A program made the translations under genes and the position numbers. Shown one piece after another: positions 1 through 10,530 of a DNA stretch of 64,000 bases. Numbering within the stretch: position 1 is the stretch's first letter; every line of letters begins with the position of its first letter. The notes beneath the pieces were generated by a model. That model saw only the letters and a list, made by a program, of their open reading frames with translations, searched no databases and was not told where the DNA came from. Where the stretch lies: the NCBI GenBank assembly GCA_946500295.1, contig CAMMVF010000007.1, forward strand, positions 38,073 to 102,072, read 5' to 3'. Origin of the DNA: an uncultured Clostridia bacterium (GTDB taxonomy: Bacteria; Bacillota; Clostridia; Oscillospirales; Acutalibacteraceae).

Positions 1-233
1 AAACAGGCTATTTGGACAGACTGTATGTTCACAAGGATTATCAGCGCCAAGGGATTGCAACCGCTATCTGCGACAAATTAGAGCGTGCTGTCGATACCCA
101 TACAGTCCGCACTCACTCGTCAATCACTGCTCTGCCGTTTTTCCTCAGCCGTGGATACGTTGTAATAAAGGAGCAGTATGCTGTCAGAGGCGGACTGAAG
201 CTGAAAAATTATTTACTGGAGACTAAAATTTAA
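1..233 (+). CDS. GNAT family N-acetyltransferase, C-terminal part (5' end outside window)
   Basis: The frame is open from the left edge and reads TGYLDRLYVHKDYQRQGIA, which is the acetyl-CoA binding motif A region of GNAT enzymes (Q-R-Q-G-I-A in place of Q/R-x-x-G-x-G/A). About 75 residues are visible and the segment ends in the usual GNAT C-terminal strand (FFLSRGYVVIKEQ). Members transfer an acetyl group from acetyl-CoA to an amine; the substrate cannot be told from this piece. The true start lies outside the window. It is followed after 1 nt by a pyridoxamine kinase fragment. Confidence 0.8.
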   Translation, partial: TGYLDRLYVHKDYQRQGIATAICDKLERAVDTHTVRTHSSITALPFFLSRGYVVIKEQYAVRGGLKLKNYLLETKI

Positions 234-234
234 C

Positions 235-468
235 GTGGGAAGGCATATTTTACTTATTAATGATTTACCCGGCTACGGCAATGTTTCTCTGGCTTCCATG
301 ATTCCGGTTTTATTTCACATGGGACATCATATTTACAACCTGCCGACAGCCCTTGTATCAAACACGCTCTACTATGGCAGCTTTGACATACCGGAAACCA
401 ACAATTACATGGCTAAAGCTAATGATTCAATCCCTGCTAAATACACAAAATCAATCTGTACAATATAA
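235..468 (+). pseudogene. Pyridoxamine kinase, N-terminal fragment
   Basis: A GTG-started frame whose first 60 residues match the start of PdxY/PdxK-type pyridoxamine kinases (ILLINDLPGYGNVSLA, then YNLPTALVSNTLYYGSFD). Members phosphorylate vitamin B6 vitamers and are normally about 280 residues long. This one stops at 77 residues, and the last 18 no longer look like the family. The ribokinase-type catalytic GxGD region is therefore missing and the gene is almost certainly a non-functional remnant. The break is just upstream of the gdhA promoter. Confidence 0.65.
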
Positions 469-490
469 CTGCAAGAAGGCCAAAAAAATC

Positions 491-519
491 TTGCAATATT
501 AGGGAAAACGTGGTAAAAT
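491..519 (+). promoter_or_regulatory. Sigma-A type promoter of gdhA
   Basis: TTGCAA (491-496), a 17-nt spacer, then TAAAAT (514-519). Transcription should start near 526, giving a leader of about 105 nt before gdhA. Confidence 0.6.
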
Positions 520-554
520 ATTATACAAGTCAGCAACGGAGCTGAAAGCACTGT

Positions 555-593
555 AAGTACATTGGCGCCGTTATGGGCTTATGTACTTTTTTT
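555..593 (+). terminator. Intrinsic terminator-like hairpin in the gdhA leader (candidate attenuator)
   Basis: AAGTACAT (555-562) pairs with ATGTACTT (581-588) and is followed by a T run to 593. It lies between the promoter and gdhA, so it would stop transcription before the gene unless prevented. An alternative pairing, AACGG (535-539) with CCGTT (568-572), crosses this stem, which is the arrangement expected of a switch. I do not recognise a known riboswitch class here. Confidence 0.5.
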
Positions 594-615
594 ATGCGGA
601 TTAATACTTAATTAA

Positions 616-1962
<1,347 letters not shown>

Positions 1963-2005
1963 TAAACATATTTTAGTTTTCTCATAGCAATTTTATAGAT
2001 AATCT

Positions 2006-2040
2006 GAGGCTGTATCGCAACCATGATACAGCCTCTTTTT
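2006..2040 (+). terminator. Rho-independent terminator of gdhA
   Basis: GAGGCTGTATC (2006-2016) pairs with GATACAGCCTC (2025-2035), an 11-bp stem with an 8-nt loop, followed by a run of T. Confidence 0.9.
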
Positions 2041-2073
2041 TATACAAATATGCTTGTGCACTGAATAAACGCT

Positions 2074-2114
2074 AAAAAACTGTATCGGCGCAGGATAACC
2101 CCACGCCAATACAG
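2074..2114 (-). terminator. Rho-independent terminator for the minus-strand lipoprotein genes
   Basis: On the minus strand CTGTATTGGCG (2114-2104) pairs with CGCCGATACAG (2090-2080) with one G-T pair, followed by TTTTTT (2079-2074). It lies 33 nt after the stop of the lipoprotein gene ending at 2147. Confidence 0.75.
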
Positions 2115-2135
2115 CTAAAAATAAGGAGAACTACA

Positions 2136-2207
2136 ATGAATAAGTACTATGAAATTGTAAAATCCAGCGCCAGGCTTTCATTTCCCACGGGCTTAATGAT
2201 TCGATAG
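2136..2207 (+). other. Short frame with a good ribosome binding site; possible gene remnant
   Basis: A 23-codon plus-strand frame starting ATG at 2136 (MNKYYEIVKSS...) sits 10 nt after AAGGAG. It overlaps the 3' end of the minus-strand lipoprotein gene, so at most the first few codons can be original. It may be the broken 5' end of a lost gene or chance. No family is recognisable. Confidence 0.2.
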
Positions 2208-2560
2208 TCTCCGGCGCTCAGGGTTACGGGGAAATCAAGTTCAAAATCGACCTCGCCCTCGGGGTCAATTACACCTGCCAACTCAATAAAGCTGACTGTG
2301 CCATTATATGACAGCCAATTATCCCCGTCCTTTTTTTCTATATAATAGTCCATGCCGTAGTTAAGCTCAGAATCGGTCTTGTTGCTGATCATCAGCGTCA
2401 TCCCCTCGTTTGTCAGGGTGTCGGGCTTTATGCTTATGCCTGCCGTCTCGCTTTCATAAACAGGGTTTTGGGTTGAAGGCTCGGTAAAGCTTTGATCCGA
2501 ACAGCCGACTAAGACTATGAGCATCAACACAAGTGCAACTATAAAATTGAGTTTTTTCAT
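2147..2560 (-). CDS. Lipoprotein with bacterial Ig-like domain
   Basis: Encodes 137 residues. The N-terminus is a lipoprotein signal (MKKLNFIVALVLMLIVLVGC), with Cys20 as the expected lipidated residue, so the protein should be anchored on the outer face of the membrane. The mature part has the pattern of small Ig-like domains found in Firmicute lipoproteins: MISNKTDSELNYG early, then a basic-acidic YYIEKKDGDNW strand and a closing GDYRIIKPVG strand. I associate this with the Big_14 type, from memory of the pattern. No enzymatic motif is present. It lies 24 nt downstream of another small exported protein and is probably cotranscribed with it. Function unknown. Confidence 0.75.
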   Translation of the reverse strand: MKKLNFIVALVLMLIVLVGCSDQSFTEPSTQNPVYESETAGISIKPDTLTNEGMTLMISNKTDSELNYGMDYYIEKKDGDNWLSYNGTVSFIELAGVIDPEGEVDFELDFPVTLSAGDYRIIKPVGNESLALDFTIS

Positions 2561-2584
2561 TATCTCTCTCCTGTATGCAAATTT

Positions 2585-2911
2585 TTACGGTATAATTTCT
2601 GTTGGGTTAGGATTATACTCCGGAGAATTTCCCACATTCTCACCTTGAGAATAGGATTGAATTGAATCTCCCGGAATGAAATATTCCTCTCCCGTCGCTA
2701 CATCATAACAATACGAGCCATAATCCTCGTCATAAAGCTCGCCTTGCGTGGAGTAGGACGGCACCGGCACGGGCTGTGCCGGTTGATCAAAGCTTTTAAG
2801 CTCTTCGTCCGACATTGCGTAGCCTGCGTTATTGGTATTATAGGCATAAACACTTATGATGCAAGCGACTAAAAGCTCAAGGCAAATAATAACAGCTAAA
2901 AGCTTCTTCAT
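2585..2911 (-). CDS. Small exported or membrane-anchored protein, unknown function
   Basis: Encodes 108 residues. A hydrophobic N-terminus of about 20 residues (LLAVIICLELLVACIISVYA) acts as a signal peptide or membrane anchor. The rest is Pro-, Tyr-, Ser- and Glu-rich and looks disordered (PAQPVPVPSYS, NPNPTEIIP). The ATG has AAGGAGAAG a few nucleotides upstream. I do not recognise a family. It is the first gene of a two-gene unit with the Ig-like lipoprotein; about 280 nt of AT-rich sequence separates it from the end of the glycogen operon. Confidence 0.6.
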   Translation of the reverse strand: MKKLLAVIICLELLVACIISVYAYNTNNAGYAMSDEELKSFDQPAQPVPVPSYSTQGELYDEDYGSYCYDVATGEEYFIPGDSIQSYSQGENVGNSPEYNPNPTEIIP

Positions 2912-3115
2912 AAAAACTTCTCCTTACATCAACGCATTTTTCTTGTTAGCCGTATAGAAATTACCTGTACATTTCAACCACCCTCCCCTTTCATTTGATA
3001 AGAATAAGCTTATATTTCAATTATATAATATCACTTATTCTAAACTTTATCAATATTCTTCAACTAATTTGTAAATATTTTTCATTGATTAGTACTAAAA
3101 TAAGCATTTAAAAAT

Positions 3116-3173
3116 AAAAAGGCTATATCCAATTTGAACACCTCCCAAAACAGTCCAAATATGATATAGCCAT
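3116..3173 (-). terminator. Terminator of the glycogen operon
   Basis: On the minus strand GGCTATATC (about 3172-3164) pairs with GATATAGCC (3129-3121), followed by TTTTTATTTTT. It lies just after the glgA stop codon. Confidence 0.75.
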
Positions 3174-3190
3174 ATTATGTGTATTATATT

Positions 3191-4627
3191 TTAGTTCCAG
3201 TTGCACAGGGTGTCCTGATAGACATTCAGGTAATCGCCTGCTGAACGCGCCCAACTGTTGTCGCACTGCATTGCTCTCTTTACGAGCTTCTCCCAGCCCG
3301 GCTTCTTCCAGTAGCCGTTGATTGCTCTCTTCAAGGCGTGAACCATGTCGGCTGCTTCGTACTTTGCAAAGGTGAAGCCGTTGCCCTTGCCGTCCATGCT
3401 GTCGTGAATAGAGTCGCGCAGACCGCCAGTTTCCCTTACTACCGGGATTGCTCCGTAGCGCAGAGCTATCATCTGCGAAAGCCCGCAGGGCTCGCTCTTG
3501 GAGGGCATTAGGTAGATATCGGCTGCCGAGTATATCTTTCTGGCAAGCTCCGGTATGTAGCCGTGGCAGCAGCAGAGTCTGCCGGGGTATTTGTTCTGCA
3601 TATAGCTGAAGAAGTCCTCGTACTCCCTCTCGCCCGAACCGAGAATTACAAACTGAACGTCGTCCTCGCACATAATCTGGTCAAGCGCAAGCCTTACGAG
3701 GTCAAGACCCTTGTGTCCTACCATGCGGGTAACCATGGCGATTATAGGGGGTTCAGCCCTCTTCTCAAGCCCGAGCCTCTCCTGAAGCTTTTCCTTGCAC
3801 TCAGCTTTGCCGCTTAGGTCGTCCACAGAGTAATTCTTATAAAGCTGAATATCGGTTTCCGGATTATAGGTTTCCACATCTATACCGTTTAATATTCCGC
3901 AAAGCTTATACTGGCGGTTGCAAAGTATTGTATCCAGCCCGTATGAATACCACGGGTCTAATATCTCATTTGCATAGGAGGGGCTTACGGTTGTAACTCG
4001 AGTCGAGGTCTCGATAGCGCCCTTGACAAAATTCAGCTTTCCGTCCTGCTCTAAAAGCTTTGTTCTGTCTGCAGGAATACCTACACACTCGGTATTTACC
4101 TCCCAGCCGTACATTCCTTGATATTGAATATTATGAATGGTAAAAACGCTCTTAATGTTGTAGTACCATGGATTGTGGCTGTAAAAGATGTAGTAATAGG
4201 TGGGCACCAGCGCTGTCTGCCAATCGTTGCACTGAAGGATATCGGGATGGAAATCAACACGGGGCAGCATCTCCATTATCGCCCTTGAGAAGAAGGCAAA
4301 GCGCTCGGCGTCATCATAAAAGCCGTAAAGACCGCTGCGCTTAAAATAATACTCATTGTCAATAAAATAGTAAATAATCCCGTTATAATGAGCTTCAAAT
4401 ACTCCGCAGTACTGACTCCTCCAGCCTACGGGAACCGTGAAATTTGTGATATAATTCATCTGATCCTTGAGGTTTTGAGCTATATCGCCATATAGCGGCA
4501 TTACAATGCGGCAGTCAACTCCCTTGTCTTTAAGAGCCTTAGGCAGTGAGCCCGCACCCGCCACATCGGCAAGTCCTCCCGAGCCGGCAAAGGGGTTTGA
4601 TTCGCTTGTACAATAAAGCACTCTCAT
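3191..4627 (-). CDS. glgA: Glycogen synthase (GT5, ADP-glucose dependent)
   Basis: Encodes 478 residues, the normal length for bacterial GT5 glycogen synthases, which add glucose from ADP-glucose to the end of an alpha-1,4-glucan. Seen: the N-terminal SGGLADV loop, the FTIHNIQYQG motif, TVSPSYANEI, the acceptor/phosphate region (MVTRMVGHKGLDL) and the C-terminal E-x7-E type motif in PSKSEPCGLSQMIALRYG. Two oddities sit in the N-terminal ADP-glucose loop. The usual K-x-G-G-L reads G-S-G-G-L (residues 15-19), and two residues (Ala-Gly) appear inserted before SLPKAL. It is last in the operon, 17 nt after glgD, and followed by a terminator. Confidence 0.93.
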   Translation of the reverse strand: MRVLYCTSESNPFAGSGGLADVAGAGSLPKALKDKGVDCRIVMPLYGDIAQNLKDQMNYITNFTVPVGWRSQYCGVFEAHYNGIIYYFIDNEYYFKRSGLYGFYDDAERFAFFSRAIMEMLPRVDFHPDILQCNDWQTALVPTYYYIFYSHNPWYYNIKSVFTIHNIQYQGMYGWEVNTECVGIPADRTKLLEQDGKLNFVKGAIETSTRVTTVSPSYANEILDPWYSYGLDTILCNRQYKLCGILNGIDVETYNPETDIQLYKNYSVDDLSGKAECKEKLQERLGLEKRAEPPIIAMVTRMVGHKGLDLVRLALDQIMCEDDVQFVILGSGEREYEDFFSYMQNKYPGRLCCCHGYIPELARKIYSAADIYLMPSKSEPCGLSQMIALRYGAIPVVRETGGLRDSIHDSMDGKGNGFTFAKYEAADMVHALKRAINGYWKKPGWEKLVKRAMQCDNSWARSAGDYLNVYQDTLCNWN

Positions 4628-4644
4628 TATGTATCCTCCTATCG

Positions 4645-5772
4645 TTAAACTATATTTGCTTTGGCTATATAAATCGGATAGGTCTCATACCCCATCAAAG
4701 CTCTGTCGTTTTTAATTACGGCATCCTTGTCGCAGATAACATAACTGAGCTTTGCATTTTCACCAATTTTGGTGTCCTGCATAATGATGCAGTTTTCAAT
4801 CTTTGCACCCTTTCCGATGTGAACGCCTTTGGAAATAATGCTGTTTTCAACCTCTCCCTCGATTACGCAGCCCTGAGCTATAAGGGAATTTTTCACGCAG
4901 CAGCCCAGTCCGTATTTGCTGGGCATATCGTCCCTTACCTTAGTGTATATAGGTCTGTCCTGGTTGAACAAATCTGCCCTTACCAACGGATCCATCAACG
5001 ACATATTTGTCTTGAAATAGCTGTCGAGAGATGTGACGGATGATAGATAACCCTTAAACTCATAGCCGTAAATATTAAAACGCTTATAGTTGTCTAAAAA
5101 CATGTTACGCCGAATATCAAGTGCGTTGCGGCTGATACAGTCGGCAAGTATATCAAGGAAAAGCTCCTTCTTCATAAATGCCGTTGAGCACAGATAGTCA
5201 CACTCAAAGCCGTTTGTACTATCGACGCGGGGATTGATAACCATATCTTTAATCTTATTATCCGTGTCAGTTGTTATGACTATCGGATTAGAAAACCCTT
5301 TCGGAACCTTCCCGTTTACATACATGAAGGTGATATCCGCTCCTGTCTCCATGTGCTGAGCTACCATTTTACTGTAATCACAGTTAAAAACGCTGTTGCT
5401 CGTACACAGAAGAACATATTTTTCCGGTGCGTGCTCTATAAAACCGCAGGCATTGTACATACACTCCATGGTAGTATTGACGCTATCTACGCCTTGACCG
5501 AAAGGAGAAAGAATGGTAAGTCCGCCTCTTCTCTTTGAAAGGTCCCACGCCTTGCCTGAGCCAAGGTGATCCATCAGGGAGGCAAACTTCTTCTCTGCTA
5601 CAACGCCAACCCTGTTAATTCCCGAATTTACCATATTTGATATTGTAAAATCAATCAGTCTGTACTTACCGCCAAACGGAATGGAGGCGATAGCTCTGGT
5701 AGAAGTCAACTCGGGAATACAGATATCATTTACATTCGGAAATACAAGTCCTAAAATGTTTGTACCTTTCAT
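4645..5772 (-). CDS. glgD: GlgD, regulatory subunit of glucose-1-phosphate adenylyltransferase
   Basis: Encodes 375 residues related to ADP-glucose pyrophosphorylase but lacking its nucleotide-binding GGxGxRL loop; the matching position reads [17 protein letters not shown]. The shared core [20 protein letters not shown] is kept, and the C-terminal half contains left-handed beta-helix hexapeptides ([17 protein letters not shown]). In Firmicutes this protein pairs with GlgC to form the ADP-glucose-producing enzyme, with GlgC catalytic; that is family knowledge. Its start overlaps the glgC stop by 4 nt (ATGA), so the two subunits are probably translationally coupled. Confidence 0.9.
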   Translation of the reverse strand: MKGTNILGLVFPNVNDICIPELTSTRAIASIPFGGKYRLIDFTISNMVNSGINRVGVVAEKKFASLMDHLGSGKAWDLSKRRGGLTILSPFGQGVDSVNTTMECMYNACGFIEHAPEKYVLLCTSNSVFNCDYSKMVAQHMETGADITFMYVNGKVPKGFSNPIVITTDTDNKIKDMVINPRVDSTNGFECDYLCSTAFMKKELFLDILADCISRNALDIRRNMFLDNYKRFNIYGYEFKGYLSSVTSLDSYFKTNMSLMDPLVRADLFNQDRPIYTKVRDDMPSKYGLGCCVKNSLIAQGCVIEGEVENSIISKGVHIGKGAKIENCIIMQDTKIGENAKLSYVICDKDAVIKNDRALMGYETYPIYIAKANIV

Positions 5773-6995
5773 TGCTCGCTGTCCCCCTCTATATCGTTAT
5801 ATACCATCTGCTTAGCGGCTACTGATACGTTTTGTCCGATTGTCAATCCGCCGCCTACAACGGCTATGCCCCATTCGTTTTTATTCTCTACTTCCTCGGG
5901 ACGCTTTCCGATTACAGCTCCGCTGGAAATATGGGCGTTTTCACCGATAATGGCATACTGAACGACTGCATTGTCGTCGATTACTGCTCCGGGCATAATA
6001 ATTGAATCCTTGACCACTGCTCCCACACCCACTGTAACACCGGCAAACAGCACTGAAAATTCAATCTCACCGTAAATATTACAGCCGTCAGCGACTAGAG
6101 AGTTTTGAATTTTAGCACTCTGAGCTACATACTGAGGGGGCATAACCGGGTTGCGTGAGTAGATTTTGTCCTTTTCCTCACTCAAATCAAGGGGAACATT
6201 CGGGTCGAGGAGATCCATGTTGGCTTCCCAAAGGCTCTCAATGGTTCCCACGTCTTTCCAGTAGCCCTCAAAGCGGTAAGCAAACATTCTTTCGCCTGCC
6301 TTAAGCATTGCGGGCAGCACGTCCTTACCAAAGTCGTGGCTTGAGTTCTCATTCGCTTCGTCCTCAATAAGATACTTGCAAAGTTTGCTCCACGTAAACA
6401 CATATATTCCCATAGAAGCGTTTGTGCTCTTGGGCTTTGCGGGTTTTTCGTCAAACTCATATATAGAGCCGTCCTCGTTGGTATTTAAAATGCCGAATCT
6501 CGACGCCTCGGAAATCGGGACGTCTATCGAGGCTATTGTGCAGTCAGCGTTGTTTTCCTTGTGCTTGGCTATCATCTTTGAGTAGTCCATCTTGTAGATG
6601 TGGTCGCCCGAGAGAATCACAACATATTCCGGACGGTATCTGGCAATGTAGTTGATATTTTGGTAGATTGCATTGGCTGTGCCCGAATACCATGTAGCGC
6701 CCTCAATCTGCTGATACGGGCTGAGGCAGTGAACGCCTCCGAATATTCCGTCCAAATCCCAGGGCTGTCCGGTGCCTATGTACTCGTTTAACACCAACGG
6801 CTGATACTGAGTTAGGACGCCTACCTCGTCAATCCCCGAATTAACGCAGTTAGATAGTGGGAAGTCTATTATCCTGTATTTTCCGCCAAACGGAACCGCA
6901 GGCTTTGCTATATCCTTAGTCAGAACACCAAGCCTGCTTCCCTGTCCACCGGCAAGCAGCATAGCTACTACTTCTCGCTTTGGATAGTTTTGCAT
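5769..6995 (-). CDS. glgC: Glucose-1-phosphate adenylyltransferase, catalytic subunit
   Basis: Makes ADP-glucose from ATP and glucose-1-phosphate, the committed step of glycogen synthesis. The start at 6995 ([10 protein letters not shown]) is preferred over one 14 codons upstream because AGGAGG precedes it at proper distance, giving 408 residues. Motifs seen are [13 protein letters not shown] (nucleotide binding), [35 protein letters not shown]-type EFDEKPAKP and [11 protein letters not shown] (sugar phosphate). The C-terminus is a beta-helix hexapeptide domain. It lies between glgB and glgD and overlaps glgD by 4 nt. Confidence 0.95.
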   Translation of the reverse strand: MQNYPKREVVAMLLAGGQGSRLGVLTKDIAKPAVPFGGKYRIIDFPLSNCVNSGIDEVGVLTQYQPLVLNEYIGTGQPWDLDGIFGGVHCLSPYQQIEGATWYSGTANAIYQNINYIARYRPEYVVILSGDHIYKMDYSKMIAKHKENNADCTIASIDVPISEASRFGILNTNEDGSIYEFDEKPAKPKSTNASMGIYVFTWSKLCKYLIEDEANENSSHDFGKDVLPAMLKAGERMFAYRFEGYWKDVGTIESLWEANMDLLDPNVPLDLSEEKDKIYSRNPVMPPQYVAQSAKIQNSLVADGCNIYGEIEFSVLFAGVTVGVGAVVKDSIIMPGAVIDDNAVVQYAIIGENAHISSGAVIGKRPEEVENKNEWGIAVVGGGLTIGQNVSVAAKQMVYNDIEGDSEQ

Positions 6996-7087
6996 TATCT
7001 GTTTACCTCCTATAGGTTTATCGCTGTATATCAGCACAAAATTTATAATAAAATAAAATTATTAGCGAATTAATACCTGCCGCAAAT

Positions 7088-9106
7088 TTAGCTTTGTTTA
7101 GCGGTTTGGTCCTTTCGGGACTTGCTTTCGGAGCTCTTTCCTCCGGTGCTTTTCGCATCCTTACCCACCTTTTTCTTCTTAGGTCTGGGCGGCTTTTTCT
7201 TTATACACTTGAAGTACATTACCGACATTGGCGGGAGCGTGATGGAGATAGACTGATCCATTTCGTGCATTTCCTCACCGGAGGAGTCGATATTCTGACC
7301 GTTGGTGATACCGGTGCCGCCGAAGCGCTCATCGTCGGTGTTGAACACCTCTGCATAAATTCCGTTTTCCGGCACGCCGATTTTATAGTCCTCTCTGAGC
7401 ATCGGCTGGAAGTTGCACACTCCGATTATACGGTTACCCTTCTTGTCCATTCTCTGGAAGGCGATTACGCTTTGAGTGTAATCATTGTGATGAATCCACG
7501 AAAAGCCCTCCCAAGAATAGTCAATTTCATAAAGTGGCGGTGTATTTATATAAAAATGGTTGATTTCCCTAAAGAACTGTTGCAGCTGTCTGTGCTTGGG
7601 AAAATCGAGCAAATTCCACTGAAGCTGCTTGGTGGAATCCCACTCGTCAAACTGACCAATCTCCGTACCCATGAATATCAGCTTCTTGCCCGGGTGAATC
7701 ATCATATAAGCAAGGAAGGTGCGCACGCCGGCAAATTTCATATCGTAATCGCCTGGCATTTTATTGATAAGTGAGCATTTTCCGTAAACCACCTCATCAT
7801 GCGAAATAGGCAAAAGGAAGTTTTCAGAGAAGGCATAGAAAAAGCTGAATGTTAGAGCGTCGTGGTTAAACGGGCGATAAATGGGATCGAGGGAAATATA
7901 GTGGAGCATATCGTTCATCCAACCCATATTCCACTTATAGTTAAATCCAAGCCCTCCATCCTCTACCGGGCGCGAAACCAGCGGCCATGAGGTTGACTCC
8001 TCGGCTATCATATATTTCCCGGGGAGATTATCTCTGACAAAGGTGTTGAGGTTTTGTAAAAACTCGACTGCCTCAAGGTTTTCCTTTCCTCCGAATTTAT
8101 TTGGAACCCACTCGCCGTCGCGGCGATTGTAATCCAAATACAGCATGGACGCTACAGCGTCAACACGGATTCCGTCGGCGTGGTACTCGCTTAGCCAAAA
8201 GTTTGCGCTCGAGCTTAAAAAGCTGATAACCTCATAGCGACTGTAATCAAACACAAGAGTTCCCCACTCCTTGTGCTCTCCCTTTCTGGTATCAGCATAT
8301 TCATAGCAGCAGGTACCGTCAAACTTGGCAAGACCGTGTGCGTCACGAGGGAAGTGAGCCGGCACCCAGTCCAAAATAACCTGAATTCCCGCCTTGTGAC
8401 ACTCGTTTACAAAATATTTAAAGTCGTCGGGAGTACCGTAGCGTGAGGTCGGCGCAAAGTAGCCGGTTACCTGATAGCCCCAAGAGCCGTCGTAAGGATA
8501 CTCCGTTATCGGCATAAGCTCAACATGGGTATATCCCATATCCTTCAAATACGGCACAAGCTGTTTTGCCAAATTGTGATAGCTCAGTCTTTCGCCGTTT
8601 TCCCCGAGCTTCCACGAGCCGGCGTGAATCTCATATATATTCATCGGCTTTTCAAGGTTGTTTTCATTGCGAAGCTTATTTAAGAGAGCCTCGTCCTCCC
8701 ACTGAAAATCCGAAAACTCGTAGTATTTCGACGCATTTTCGGGGCGGGTCTGAGCGTGAAAAGCATAGGGGTCAGCCTTGTAGAGCTTTTCAAACCAAGG
8801 GGTCTCTACGCAGTATTTATATGAATCAAACTGCTTTACATTATCTATAAAGCACTCCCAAATCCCCCTGTTGTCCACCTTTTTCATCGGGTCTGCCGCA
8901 GTGTTCCATGCGTTAAAATCTCCTACAACCGATACTGTCAAAGCATTGGGCGCCCATACTCTGAATATTACACCCTCATCGCCATCCTCGTTTATCGCTT
9001 TGTGAGCACCCATATATTTATATGCAGTAGTGCTTTTTCCTGCGAGAAAAAGTTCTTTTTCCTTTTCAGCTTCCTTACACATAGCTTCGTAATTTTTATT
9101 TGCCAT
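7088..9106 (-). CDS. glgB: 1,4-alpha-glucan branching enzyme (GH13)
   Basis: Creates alpha-1,6 branches in glycogen. The start at 9106 (MANKNYEAM, after AAGGAG) is chosen over an upstream in-frame ATG at 9241 because the intervening 45 codons look like untranslated AT-rich leader and lie over the promoter. That gives 672 residues. Seen: an N-terminal CBM48 (VIFRVWAPNALTVSVVGDFNAW), GH13 region I in WVPAHFP, the nucleophile Asp in ADGIRVDAVASM, the acid Glu in MIAEEST, and region IV as ISHDEVVYGK. The last 35 residues are a lysine-rich tail with no family counterpart that I know. First gene of the glycogen operon. Confidence 0.95.
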   Translation of the reverse strand: MANKNYEAMCKEAEKEKELFLAGKSTTAYKYMGAHKAINEDGDEGVIFRVWAPNALTVSVVGDFNAWNTAADPMKKVDNRGIWECFIDNVKQFDSYKYCVETPWFEKLYKADPYAFHAQTRPENASKYYEFSDFQWEDEALLNKLRNENNLEKPMNIYEIHAGSWKLGENGERLSYHNLAKQLVPYLKDMGYTHVELMPITEYPYDGSWGYQVTGYFAPTSRYGTPDDFKYFVNECHKAGIQVILDWVPAHFPRDAHGLAKFDGTCCYEYADTRKGEHKEWGTLVFDYSRYEVISFLSSSANFWLSEYHADGIRVDAVASMLYLDYNRRDGEWVPNKFGGKENLEAVEFLQNLNTFVRDNLPGKYMIAEESTSWPLVSRPVEDGGLGFNYKWNMGWMNDMLHYISLDPIYRPFNHDALTFSFFYAFSENFLLPISHDEVVYGKCSLINKMPGDYDMKFAGVRTFLAYMMIHPGKKLIFMGTEIGQFDEWDSTKQLQWNLLDFPKHRQLQQFFREINHFYINTPPLYEIDYSWEGFSWIHHNDYTQSVIAFQRMDKKGNRIIGVCNFQPMLREDYKIGVPENGIYAEVFNTDDERFGGTGITNGQNIDSSGEEMHEMDQSISITLPPMSVMYFKCIKKKPPRPKKKKVGKDAKSTGGKSSESKSRKDQTAKQS

Positions 9107-9200
9107 GTTTAGGTTCTCCTTCCTTGTACCAATCTTTATTTTTATGTATATAACAAACACCAAAATGTCTTTTGGGGCTATCCGCATATCTTTATATAAT

Positions 9201-9229
9201 ATAATAACAAGAATCAGGCTTAAATTCAA
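9201..9229 (-). promoter_or_regulatory. Promoter of the glycogen operon
   Basis: On the minus strand TTGAAT (9229-9224), a 17-nt spacer, then TATTAT (9206-9201), about 95 nt upstream of the chosen glgB start. The rest of the 490-nt gap between glgB and the uracil-DNA glycosylase gene holds repeat copy A and no gene that I can support. Confidence 0.6.
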
Positions 9230-9413
9230 TAGTTTTTTCAAATTTTTGCACTAAAAATTTGTTAAAATATGGAATTTTATGTTTTTACATTAAACGGTAA
9301 TTGTGCAAACTTCCGGCGATACAGCGCTTACCGACCGTTCCTTATACAAAAGTATTATATTACTTTGCTGTGTCGAAAATCACAAAAAGCTGCGAAACAT
9401 TCGAACAGTTAAT

Positions 9414-9490
9414 ATAACCAAGTTGCCGATGTCCCACGCCTCTGTAGGCGGCGTGATCAAACGAGCTTGTCACGCAGGCGAAGATTTAAA
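9414..9490 (+). repeat. Hairpin-rich intergenic repeat, copy A (short form)
   Basis: Begins ATAACCAAGTTGCCGATGTC and ends GGCGAAGATTTAAA. It contains hairpin 1 (GCCTCTGTAGGC) and hairpin 5 (GTGATCAAACGAGCTTGTCAC) but lacks the middle modules of the long form. Short frames over it ending in VIKRACHAGEDL are repeat sequence, not genes. Confidence 0.85.
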
Positions 9491-9594
9491 TATTGGTGCA
9501 AGAAGGTATAAGCTGAGTATAGCATAACACTGAAATGTAAATTTTGTCTTGAACTTAGGTAAAATTCTGCTAAACTTCGTTGCAGACGAGGATA

Positions 9595-10176
9595 TTACTC
9601 TCCCTCATAGGTTTCGGGGCAAAGCTGCATTATCTTTTCCTGTAGCTTCAAAAAGTCCTCAAATGCCGCAGGCTTGTTGTTTGGATTTCTGAGAAGCGCC
9701 GCCGGATGCAAGGTAGCCATATAGAGTATGCCGTCCTTCTCAAAAAACTGACCGTGTTCTCTGGTAATTTTTATATCCGGCTTAAACATTTTCATGGCGG
9801 CTATCCTGCCGAGACAAACTATTATCTTAGGCTTTATTAGCTCAATTTGAGCCTGCAACCAGAGGTTGCACTGTTGTTGCTCCTCGGGAAACGGATCTCG
9901 GTTTTGCGGGGGGCGACATTTTACTATATTCGCTATGTATATGTTTTTATTCCTGTCAAGATGAACTGCCGCGAGCATTTTGTCCAAAAGCTTCCCTCCT
10001 CTGCCGACAAACGGTTCACCCTGCTTGTCCTCGTTTTCTCCGGGACCCTCACCGATGAAGAGAACCTTTGAGCGTGGATTACCAACGCCGACCACGACGT
10101 TTAACCTTGTTTTGCAAAGCTCACAGCGCTGACAGCTGAGGCAGTCTCGTTTTAAATCATCCCAGTTTGTGTACAT
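9595..10176 (-). CDS. Uracil-DNA glycosylase, family 4 (4Fe-4S)
   Basis: Encodes 193 residues. Family 4 enzymes remove uracil from DNA and carry a structural 4Fe-4S cluster. The N-terminus has the Cys cluster (C12, C15, C18, C21) and a second pair is seen in IVKCRPP and QQQCNLW. Active-site motifs are GEGPGENED and the C-terminal HPAALLRNP. Length and order fit the family well. It stands alone between two repeat copies, transcribed leftwards. I see no clear terminator behind it. Confidence 0.93.
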   Translation of the reverse strand: MYTNWDDLKRDCLSCQRCELCKTRLNVVVGVGNPRSKVLFIGEGPGENEDKQGEPFVGRGGKLLDKMLAAVHLDRNKNIYIANIVKCRPPQNRDPFPEEQQQCNLWLQAQIELIKPKIIVCLGRIAAMKMFKPDIKITREHGQFFEKDGILYMATLHPAALLRNPNNKPAAFEDFLKLQEKIMQLCPETYEGE

Positions 10177-10264
10177 ATTTACTTTCCTTTCAATTTTTAA
10201 TCTTTAACAACAATTTAAATCGCTAAAATATTATTAAATAAAGAAGTGGCGGAGAAGTGGCGGA

Positions 10265-10430
10265 TTATAACCAAGTCGCCGCTGTCCCCCGCCTCTGTAG
10301 GCGGCGGGGGAGATTCAGTCTTTCGATGGGGGTTATTATCCCAAAACCCTGAGGAGCAAAGCTCCCCCGCAACGGTTGCAATCGTCGCAGGTGTGATCAA
10401 ACGAGCTTGTCACGCAGGCGAAGATTTAAA
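10265..10430 (+). repeat. Hairpin-rich intergenic repeat, copy B (long form)
   Basis: Full-length form with five successive hairpins: CCCCCGCC/GGCGGCGGGGG, a diverged TTTCGATGGGGG/CCCAAAA pair, GGAGCAAAGCTCC, CAACGGTTGCAATCGTCG and GTGATCAAACGAGCTTGTCAC. It ends with GGCGAAGATTTAAA. It occupies most of the 394-nt gap between the glycosylase and the symporter genes; the rest is AT-rich sequence and a terminator. Confidence 0.85.
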
Positions 10431-10530
10431 TTAAAAGCCTCTCACTCCAATACTTATTAGCTACAAGTAGTATAGCATAGGATTAAATTATATGCAATTT
10501 TCTCTATAATACGGGTACTCGGGTAAAACT

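Noticed and set aside
7028..9241. Longer N-termini for glgB, glgC, yabR-like, nadK, mazG and the membrane protein at 25.9 kb
   Set aside because: Downstream starts with proper ribosome sites give the usual family N-termini; the extensions run over promoters or upstream genes.
9303..9527. Open frames ending VIKRACHAGEDLN at 9.3-9.5 kb and 10.25-10.43 kb
   Set aside because: They read through repeat copies A and B; the shared peptide is the translated repeat end, not a gene family.
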